From Geothrix sp. (GTDB taxonomy: Bacteria; Acidobacteriota; Holophagae; Holophagales; Holophagaceae), in NCBI GenBank assembly GCA_023701165.1, contig JAMPXL010000016.1, forward strand, positions 1-9,963: a stretch of 9,963 nt of DNA, in the 5' to 3' direction. Below are positions 1-6,392 of this stretch, in pieces (position 1 is the first letter of the stretch; each line of letters begins with the position of its first letter). The position numbers and the translations under genes were made by a program. Under the pieces are notes generated by a model, which was not told where the DNA came from, made no database searches, and worked only from the letters and a program-made list of their open reading frames with translations.

Positions 1-34
1 AAGGCATTTTCAGTTCTTGGTGCCTTGGTGGTGA
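1..34 (+). repeat. CACCAAGR octamer hairpin repeat, truncated by left edge
   Basis: Two tandem octamers, TCTTGGTG (15-22) and CCTTGGTG (23-30), are followed by GTGA. They match the right arm of the complete element near 9502-9588. The first bases, AAGGCA, look like the end of the opposite CACCAAGG-type arm, so the window probably begins inside the left arm and the loop is about 8 bases. A TTTTCTTTT run follows at 39-47. The arm-to-T-tract arrangement suggests a transcription terminator for a plus-strand gene lying left of the window. The repeat identity is seen directly; the terminator role is inferred. Confidence 0.6.
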
Positions 35-62
35 GCAGTTTTCTTTTAGCCGTGATTGATCC

Positions 63-66
63 GGAG
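63..66 (+). promoter_or_regulatory. Shine-Dalgarno GGAG for the GTG start at 72
   Basis: GGAG lies five bases before GTG at 72. No in-frame ATG precedes this GTG with comparable spacing, and the protein becomes family-like almost at once (GLELEW at residues 29-34). This supports the GTG start. Confidence 0.6.
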
Positions 67-71
67 CACCT

Positions 72-2879
72 GTGTTCGACTTGAACGCCTTTGTCGAGAA
101 GTTCCAGCTGGCGCGGCAGACGGCGCTGGAGACCCGGCCCTCGGGCGGGCTCTGCGGTCTGGAGCTGGAGTGGAACCTGGTGGATCCCCAGTTCCGCCCC
201 CTGCTCACCGTGGGCACGGGCCCGGACCGCATGTCCTTCGTGGACCACCTGCGGGCCAAGGTCCTGTCGCCCTGGACCGAGGAGTACCACCAGCTTGAGG
301 TCTTCCACTGGATGATCGAGTGGGTGACCCGGCCCTACCACACGCCCCGCGGCGCCGTGTACGAGGGCCGCCTGCTGGAGGCCGCCCTCGTCAACGCCCT
401 CGCCAAGGCTGGCCGCAGCTTCGGGGAGCCTCTCCACTACTGGCACGGCAACCTGCTCGTCCTGCCCCGGATCGGCCCCGACTGCGTGCCCGAATCCTGG
501 CACCTGGCCAAGCGGCGCTACCTCCAGCGCTGCGTGGAGCTGTACGGCACCGAGCTGGCCACGGCGGGCACCCACTCCAACCTGAGCCTGCCCGAGCCCA
601 TGCTGGCCTGGGATTTCATGCACCTGCCGGCCAGCGAGCGCGGGGACCGCCACCTGGACGACTACAAGAACCAGGTCTACATCACGGGCACGCGGCTCAT
701 GCGGGCCTTCGCCGCGCTCTTCATCGCCACCAGCGCCAGCACGCCCCTGCAGGCCTCGGAGGAGAACGGGAAGCCCGTCGTCCGGCTCACGCCCTATGAA
801 TCCGTGCGCAACCTCACCTTCCCCAACCCGCCCGCCCTGGACGTGCCGGACCTGAACCGCAGCCACTCCGACTACCTGCGCCTGTCCTACGACCTGGTGC
901 GCCGCGGCGTGCGCTTCGGAAACAACAACTGGATCCCCGTGCGCGCACGCTCCCAGGCCGAGCCCGTGGAGCGCCTCATCCAGGTCACCAGCGACCAGCT
1001 GCATGACATCTACGCCCGGGGCCTCTTCGCCGCCGGCGAGACCCGCAACGTGGAGGACATGGCCGCCCAGATCGAGCGGCAGAACCTCTTCGCGCGCATC
1101 GACCTGCCCATGGCCCGCGTGGAAGTGCGCACGGACGATCCCGGCCACGAGCTGGCCCTGGACATCGCCAACCTCACGCTCAAGCACCTGCTCCTGCTGC
1201 GCTTCTACGGCGATCCCGGCTTCGCCCGGGGCTTCCGCTACGATGCCGAGGACATCCGGCGGGCCCGCCGCAACGAGGACCTCGCCGCCCGCGAGGGTTT
1301 GCGCGCCGTCATCGAGGATCCCCTCACGGCCAAGCCCGTGGCCATGCGCGCCTTCCTCGACTGGACCCTCCAGCAGCTGCGCCCCATGGCGGAGGCCCTG
1401 GGCCTGTGGCAGGATCTCCAGCCCCTCGCCGAGATGGCCGCGGGCGCCCCCAGCACCGCCGAGAAGATCCGCCAGCGGCTCAAGGCGCGGCTCGGCACCT
1501 CGGACCTGGTGCCGCCCTCGCTGCTGGTGGAACTGGCCGAGGCGCGCAAGACCCAGGTGCGCCATGAGACCGAGACCGTCACGGCCCACCTGGCCGATCT
1601 GGGCGGGGAGGAGGGCAAGCTGCGCGACTTCGTGGAGCGCGCCCGGGATGAGGTGCACCTGGATCCCCAGGCCCCCATCCGCTTCCGCCCCCGGCCCGAG
1701 ACCCTGGTGGATGCGGACTATCCCGACAAGACCGCCGAGGTGGTGGCCCTCTCCCAGCGCCTGGTGCGCATCCCCAGCGTCACCGCCTGCCCTGAGGAGC
1801 GCCTGCCCGAGGTCCACCGCGCCGCCACCTTCATCTACGACTACCTGCGCAACCACGGCGTACCCGTGCGCACCTTCGACCAGGGGCCCTTCCCCGCCCT
1901 CCTGGCCCACTTCCCCGGCGGCGAGCGGGCCCCGGTGATGCTCTGCGGCCACTTCGACGTGGTGGAACCGGACCCCGACGACCGCCAGTTCGAACCGAAG
2001 GTCGAGGGCGACTACCTGTGGGGACGGGGCGCCGCGGACATGAAGACCGTGGTCTCGACCTACCTGGTGTGGATGAAGGACGCCCTCCGGAAAGGGGCGC
2101 CCTACCCGCCCGTGAACCTGCTGCTGGTGGGCAACGAGGAGAACGGTGAATTGGAGCCCATGGGTACGCCCCACGTGCTGAAGGCGCTGAAGGACGAATG
2201 GGCCTACGAACCGTCCTTCTTCATCGCGGGCGAGCGCACAGGGGAAAGGGGCACGGAGCTCTGGGGCGAGGTCTGCACCCAGAACCGCGGCGTGCTGCGC
2301 TTCGAACTCGTGGCCCACGGCAGCCGGGGACACAGCGGCCTCGCCGGGGGGTCCGATCTCACCGAGCGGCTGCTCAGCGCCCGGGAGGCCCTGCGCGAGC
2401 TGTTCGCCAGCCACCTGACACTGAAGGCCGCCGACGGCTGGCAGTCCCTGGCCCGCTTCGCCTACATCCAGGTGGGCACCCCCGGCATCTACAACATCAC
2501 GCCGGACCGCGGCTCCCTGGGCGTGGAGATCCGCCCCATCCCCCAGGATGACGTGTCCAACCTGCGCGCCGGGATCGAGGCCCTGGCCGCCGAACGGGAC
2601 CTGGCCTTCCTCCCCTCGGCCTGGGAGCCCGGCGTGGCCTGCGACGCGGACAATCCGTACCTCAAGGCCCTGCTGGCGGGCATCACGTCAGCGGGCGGGG
2701 GCGTGCGCATCGGCCGCAAGGGGGCCGGCACCTCGGCCCGCTTCGCCCCCGGCGGCCAGGCCGTGGTCTGGGGCCAGAGCGGCATCGGCCCCCACGCCGC
2801 CGGGGAACGCCACTACCTCCCCAGCATCGATCCCTACTACCGGGCCCTGGAGGCTTTCGCCGCCGCCCTGAGGTCCTGA
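72..2879 (+). CDS. Fusion protein: GCS2-like glutamate-cysteine ligase domain + M20 metallopeptidase
   Basis: This 935-residue cytoplasmic-looking protein has no signal peptide. Residues about 1-450 resemble the GCS2 carboxylate-amine ligase fold: GLELEW with E31 and E33, MIEWVT with E83, GTHSNLS with H168 and N170, and RVEVR with R353. Family enzymes join glutamate's gamma-carboxyl to an amine using ATP. An Ala/Arg/Glu-rich helical linker follows (about 455-545). Residues about 550-935 form an M20 (ArgE/DapE/CPG2-type) zinc hydrolase with H627 and D629 in the HxD motif, bridging D656, catalytic E689 with ligand E690, E721 in the usual third-ligand place, H754 in GHSG of the dimerisation domain, and H908 as the last ligand. 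Both halves therefore look complete. Substrates cannot be read from the sequence; gamma-glutamyl or other amino-acid amides are an inference. The M20 call is firm; the ligase call is weaker and based on scattered motifs. Confidence 0.82.
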   Translation: MFDLNAFVEKFQLARQTALETRPSGGLCGLELEWNLVDPQFRPLLTVGTGPDRMSFVDHLRAKVLSPWTEEYHQLEVFHWMIEWVTRPYHTPRGAVYEGRLLEAALVNALAKAGRSFGEPLHYWHGNLLVLPRIGPDCVPESWHLAKRRYLQRCVELYGTELATAGTHSNLSLPEPMLAWDFMHLPASERGDRHLDDYKNQVYITGTRLMRAFAALFIATSASTPLQASEENGKPVVRLTPYESVRNLTFPNPPALDVPDLNRSHSDYLRLSYDLVRRGVRFGNNNWIPVRARSQAEPVERLIQVTSDQLHDIYARGLFAAGETRNVEDMAAQIERQNLFARIDLPMARVEVRTDDPGHELALDIANLTLKHLLLLRFYGDPGFARGFRYDAEDIRRARRNEDLAAREGLRAVIEDPLTAKPVAMRAFLDWTLQQLRPMAEALGLWQDLQPLAEMAAGAPSTAEKIRQRLKARLGTSDLVPPSLLVELAEARKTQVRHETETVTAHLADLGGEEGKLRDFVERARDEVHLDPQAPIRFRPRPETLVDADYPDKTAEVVALSQRLVRIPSVTACPEERLPEVHRAATFIYDYLRNHGVPVRTFDQGPFPALLAHFPGGERAPVMLCGHFDVVEPDPDDRQFEPKVEGDYLWGRGAADMKTVVSTYLVWMKDALRKGAPYPPVNLLLVGNEENGELEPMGTPHVLKALKDEWAYEPSFFIAGERTGERGTELWGEVCTQNRGVLRFELVAHGSRGHSGLAGGSDLTERLLSAREALRELFASHLTLKAADGWQSLARFAYIQVGTPGIYNITPDRGSLGVEIRPIPQDDVSNLRAGIEALAAERDLAFLPSAWEPGVACDADNPYLKALLAGITSAGGGVRIGRKGAGTSARFAPGGQAVVWGQSGIGPHAAGERHYLPSIDPYYRALEAFAAALRS

Positions 2880-2992
2880 CCCACGGTAGCCACGCTGGGC
2901 GTGCCGAATGTCACTGTCAAAACAGGTTCTTCCGCGCATCATGGATGTGGGCTTCAGGACCGATCGATCCTGATCTTCCTGGAGCCCCGGAG
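2880..2992. other. Short intergenic region between the fusion gene and the small Cys/His protein gene
   Basis: A small perfect dyad, CACGC-TGG-GCGTG (2891-2903), lies 11 bases after the fusion gene's stop. No T-tract follows, so a terminator is doubtful. No convincing -10/-35 pair was found for the downstream gene. Confidence 0.3.
2981..2984 (+). promoter_or_regulatory. Shine-Dalgarno GGAG for the ATG at 2993
   Basis: GGAG stands eight bases before ATG 2993. A second GGAG at 2989-2992 stands nine bases before ATG 3002, so the two starts cannot be separated by this alone. Both are better supported than the in-frame ATG at 2945. Confidence 0.4.
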
Positions 2993-3280
2993 ATGCCCTC
3001 AATGACTCGCACGTTGAACCAGCCCGCGGCTTCGTGGCCGGGCCTGGAAAGGAATGGCGCCACCCCCCTCCAGCGGCGGATGGCGGAACGCCTCGCGGAG
3101 ATCAAGACCCGGGGCGGACTCCTGCCGGTGTGCAGCTGGTGCCGCAAGGTCCGTGATGAAGCGGGTCTCTGGGCCCCCGTGGACCGCCACCTCCTGGAAG
3201 GCGCAGGCGTGCCCATCACCCACGGGCTTTGCCCCGAGTGCGCAAAGGCCCATTTCCCAGGCCAGCTGGACCAGCATTAG
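2993..3280 (+). CDS. Small Cys/His-motif protein, stand-alone PAS-sensor tail module
   Basis: Numbered from ATG 2993, this is a 95-residue soluble protein. A predicted helix (residues 25-40, ending LAEIKTRGG) leads into LLPVCSWCRKVRDEAGLW and then THGLCPECAKAHFP. The pattern is C47-x2-C50 with H77, C80 and C83, a likely metal-binding knuckle. This series closely follows the conserved tail found after PAS, GAF or receiver domains in many bacterial sensors (consensus-like CSxCKKIRDDxGxW then SHGxCPxC). Here the sensory domains are missing and the first 25 residues look unstructured. It may be a small free-standing signalling or DNA/protein-contact module, or the surviving end of a decayed sensor gene. 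Its function is unknown. Starts at 2945 (111 aa) and 3002 (92 aa) are possible alternatives. It converges with the S9 peptidase gene, 51 bp away. Confidence 0.7.
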   Translation: MPSMTRTLNQPAASWPGLERNGATPLQRRMAERLAEIKTRGGLLPVCSWCRKVRDEAGLWAPVDRHLLEGAGVPITHGLCPECAKAHFPGQLDQH

Positions 3281-3331
3281 GCCCTGCTTCCAACGCAGAG
3301 TGCAGGCCAGCGCCCGCCTGGATGACGGGCC

Positions 3332-6300
3332 CTATGGCTTCGGGTCCCCCTTCCCGTAGATGGGCGCCATGTCCCGCCGGCCCCGCTCAAGGTAGGACAC
3401 GGGGCGGTCCATCCACCCGGGCCGGGGCCGCCCCAGCAGCAAGTGGTCGAAGAACTCGTCCATGTGGACCGTCCAGTACTTCTGGTTCTCCCGCTGCGTG
3501 AGGTTGTGCTTGTCGCCGTTGAAATTGAACATCCACACCGGCTTGTCCAGGCGGCGGAGGGCGGCGTAGTACTCGATGCCCTGGTACCAGGGCACCGCAT
3601 CGTCATCGTCGTTGTGGATCATCAGCAGCGGTGTCTGGACCCGCTCCACCCAGAACAGCGGCGAGTTCTCGATGAACTGCAGCGGACGCTCCCAGGGCGC
3701 GGCGCCGATGCGGCTCTGGGTCTTCTCGTACTGGAAGGCCCGGAGCATGCCCGTGCCCCAGCGGATGCCGCCGTAGGCGCTGGTCATGTTGGACACCGGC
3801 GCCCCTGCCTCCGCCGCCTTGAAGAGGCGCGTCTGGCCCACCATGTAGGCGATCTGGTACCCGCCCCAGCTGTGGCCCTGGATGCCGATGCGCTCGCGGT
3901 CGATGTACCCGGCCTCCACCAGCTTGCCGATGGCGGGCAGGACGCACTTCATGGCGCTCTTCCCGGGATAGCCGGTCTCGTACTCGATGTCGGGGCGCAG
4001 CACCACATAGCCCTGGCTGACGTACCGCGTGAAGTTGATGCTCGTGCCGGGCGCGGGGGCCTGGTGGTTGTGCAGGCTGTCGCTGTACCGCTCGTAGATG
4101 TAGACCATGAGCGGGTACTGCTTCTTCGGATCGAAGTTCTCGGGCTTGGCCACCAGGGCCTGGAGCACCTTCCCGTCGGCGTTCACGTAGGAGATCAGCT
4201 CCTGGGTTCCCCAGAGGTACCCGGCCTGCTGGGGATTGGCTGCCGTCACCTTCACCGGCTTGGCGAAGGCCAGGTCGCTGGCCCAGAGATCCGGAAACAC
4301 ATCGAAGCGCTGCCGGGTGAAGACCACCCGGTCCGAATCCTTCGCCTTCTGCAAGCCGTCCATGCGCTCCTGGCCCCAGATCAGCCGCAGGGGCGCGGCG
4401 CCGTCCCAGCCGGCGCGGAAGAAACCCGTGGCCTTGGTGGCCTCGTCCATCCCGGACAGCACGAGGGGCTTGTCCGCGGCCAGGATCCGTTCCTCCGGAT
4501 CCAGGCGGAGGACGCGCAGGGCGATGCGCTGGGCGCGGCCCTGGCCGGCGGTGAGGTTGCGGGCGCCCCCGGGCTTCAGCTCCCAGAGGTCGTACCGGTC
4601 ATAGGCCAGGAGGGCCCCATCGTCGGCGGTCCAGCCCGCGGCCCCATAGGCGCTGGCCTCCCCGGGCATGTCGTGGCGCTCGTTCTGGAAGGCGGCCTTC
4701 AGGTCCCGGGTGAGGTTCAGGGCCGGTCCCCCGGCGGTGGGGACCAGCATCCAGGCCCGCTCCGCCTCGTCGAAATGGAAGAAGTACTTCCCTGCGGGGG
4801 ACAGGCGCGGGCTCCGGGCGGGACCCTCGGAGCGGCTGGGCGACCAGGGCCGCTTCTTCGCCAGCAGCGTGCTGGCGCCAGTGTCCAGATCGATGGCCAA
4901 GACATCCGCATAGGCCTGGTCCCAGGAGGCCAGGTGCAGGTAGGCCTGAGGCGCGTAGCCCAGGGCCACCTTGGGGTTGTCGTTGGTCTCCACCTCCGGC
5001 ATGGCCTCCGAGCCCAGCTGGCGGAAGCGGCGGCCCGAGAGGTGCACCACCGCGCGGAAGCTGCGCTTCTTCTCGTCTTCGGAGCGCACCTTCTGCATGG
5101 GCTGCACCTCGGCGTCCTTCCAGTGCCAGAGGTCCACCTTCAGGGGCTCCGGCGCGTCCTTGGGCTCGGCCCTGGGGGCGGGGGCCGTGCCCAGGAACAG
5201 GCGGGCGCCATCCTTCGAGAACGCCAGCCGCCCGTGCTCGGAGGGGCACCATCCCGCGGGCATGCCGGGACTCGCGGCCGCAGCCAGCTCCTGCGCCCCG
5301 GCCTCGCCGGTCCGCCATCCGTAGAGCTTGAAGGCGGGCGCCTCGGCCTTGGCCGCATCCCGGTTGCTGAGGAAGGCCAGCTGCAGGCCCTGCTCATCCG
5401 CGGCCAGCCCCTTGTAGGCGCCCGCCCCCGTCAGCAGCGGCAGGGTGCCGCGGTCCGCCGCGCGCCAGAGGTAGACGCCCTCCCGGGCCGCATCAGCCGC
5501 AGCCCTGGGGGCTTCCCCAGCCGCCTTAGGCGCTTCCGCGGCAGCCTTGGGCGCTTCCGCGCTGGCCTTCCCCGTGGCCTTGGCACCCTCCTTCGGCGCC
5601 TCCTTCACGGACACCGCATAGGCCAGCCAGGAACCATCGCGGTTCCAGATGAACTCGGAGACATCGGGCACCGCCACCCGGGCCGCCGTCCCCAGTTCCC
5701 ACAGGATCAGGTCCGTGCCCGGTTCCCTCTTCCTGCCGTCCTTCCCCTCCGCGGGAGCGGCGCCGGGACGCGCGCGCTGATCCGCATCGTCGGCCTTCGC
5801 CTCCGGGGTCTTCTCGTCCGGCTTCCGGTCCTCGGGCTTCTCCAGCAGGACCGCGAGGAAGCGCCCGCCGTCCCTGGCCAGGCGGAAGCTCTTCACCCGG
5901 TCCATGCCCTCCACCCTACCCGTGCCGAGGTCCAGCACGCCCAGGCCGGCCTTGGGCATGTCCTCGGGCTTCTTCTTCGCCTTCCGGGCCTTGTCCCGCT
6001 CCGCCCGCGTGGGCGCGACGCCGAAGGCCACGAAGCGGCCATCGGCGGACACCACCGGGTTCTGTCCCCGGGGATGGCGCCACTCCTGGCCCGTCTTCAG
6101 GTTCCGGGCCACCACCTCGCCATCGGCATCCTGGGGCACCAGGGCGTACACAAGCCAGGCGCCGTCGCGGGACAGCGACGCGTCCCGGATGCTCCGCCAG
6201 CCGTCATAGGCATCGTAGGAGATGGGCTTCTTGGCGGCCTTGGGGGCCGGGGCGGCCTGGAGGCTGGGGGCCATCCCGGCCCCCGGCAGGAGCAGGCAAA

Positions 6301-6346
6301 GACCCAGGGAGAGGGGGACGGGGAAGAAGCGCATGCGGCCTCGCAT
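3332..6346 (-). CDS. Exported S9-family (prolyl oligopeptidase/dipeptidyl aminopeptidase-like) serine peptidase
   Basis: This 1004-residue protein starts at ATG 6346, chosen because GGAG lies six bases upstream; an in-frame ATG at 6388 lacks such support. The N-terminus is a signal peptide: MRGRMR, a hydrophobic stretch, then probable cleavage near SLQA-AP (about residue 31), so the enzyme should be periplasmic or secreted. Residues about 45-730 contain repeated SxDGxWLAY-type blades of a beta-propeller. The C-terminal alpha/beta-hydrolase domain carries GHSWGG with nucleophile S826, D915 in the HNDDDDAVPW block and H947 in GDKHNL, giving a complete catalytic triad. Family members cleave short peptides. 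Two linkers are unusual: a Lys/Asp/Glu/Pro-rich stretch (about 170-212) and three EAPKAAA-like heptads (about 262-283). It is the last gene of the minus-strand run, 46 bp after malate synthase, and is probably co-transcribed. Its specificity cannot be assigned. Confidence 0.9.
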   Translation of the reverse strand: MRGRMRFFPVPLSLGLCLLLPGAGMAPSLQAAPAPKAAKKPISYDAYDGWRSIRDASLSRDGAWLVYALVPQDADGEVVARNLKTGQEWRHPRGQNPVVSADGRFVAFGVAPTRAERDKARKAKKKPEDMPKAGLGVLDLGTGRVEGMDRVKSFRLARDGGRFLAVLLEKPEDRKPDEKTPEAKADDADQRARPGAAPAEGKDGRKREPGTDLILWELGTAARVAVPDVSEFIWNRDGSWLAYAVSVKEAPKEGAKATGKASAEAPKAAAEAPKAAGEAPRAAADAAREGVYLWRAADRGTLPLLTGAGAYKGLAADEQGLQLAFLSNRDAAKAEAPAFKLYGWRTGEAGAQELAAAASPGMPAGWCPSEHGRLAFSKDGARLFLGTAPAPRAEPKDAPEPLKVDLWHWKDAEVQPMQKVRSEDEKKRSFRAVVHLSGRRFRQLGSEAMPEVETNDNPKVALGYAPQAYLHLASWDQAYADVLAIDLDTGASTLLAKKRPWSPSRSEGPARSPRLSPAGKYFFHFDEAERAWMLVPTAGGPALNLTRDLKAAFQNERHDMPGEASAYGAAGWTADDGALLAYDRYDLWELKPGGARNLTAGQGRAQRIALRVLRLDPEERILAADKPLVLSGMDEATKATGFFRAGWDGAAPLRLIWGQERMDGLQKAKDSDRVVFTRQRFDVFPDLWASDLAFAKPVKVTAANPQQAGYLWGTQELISYVNADGKVLQALVAKPENFDPKKQYPLMVYIYERYSDSLHNHQAPAPGTSINFTRYVSQGYVVLRPDIEYETGYPGKSAMKCVLPAIGKLVEAGYIDRERIGIQGHSWGGYQIAYMVGQTRLFKAAEAGAPVSNMTSAYGGIRWGTGMLRAFQYEKTQSRIGAAPWERPLQFIENSPLFWVERVQTPLLMIHNDDDDAVPWYQGIEYYAALRRLDKPVWMFNFNGDKHNLTQRENQKYWTVHMDEFFDHLLLGRPRPGWMDRPVSYLERGRRDMAPIYGKGDPKP
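5499..5561 (-). repeat. Three 21-bp in-frame tandem repeats in the S9 peptidase gene
   Basis: Units at 5499-5519, 5520-5540 and 5541-5561 are near-identical 21-mers. Each encodes one EAPKAA-like heptad, so copy-number change would keep the reading frame. The outer unit (5499-5519) has drifted most. The repeat forms an Ala/Pro/Lys-rich linker between propeller blades. Confidence 0.8.
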
Positions 6347-6352
6347 CGTGGT

Positions 6353-6356
6353 CTCC
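6353..6356 (-). promoter_or_regulatory. Shine-Dalgarno GGAG for the S9 peptidase start at 6346
   Basis: On the minus strand GGAG is followed by the six-base spacer ACCACG and then ATG. This selects 6346 over the longer in-frame start at 6388 and places the signal peptide right at the N-terminus. Confidence 0.65.
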
Positions 6357-6392
6357 GCCCCGGGAGGCGGAGAAGGTTGCCCTATCAACCGG

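Noticed and set aside
2915..2920. TTGACA on the minus strand, a perfect -35-like hexamer
   Set aside because: No -10-like sequence at the right distance, and it would direct transcription into the end of the fusion gene on the wrong strand.
3280..3308. Imperfect hairpin (about 7 bp with a bulged C) between the convergent stops at 3280 and 3332
   Set aside because: Short stem, no T-tract on either strand, and similar chance pairings are common at this GC content.
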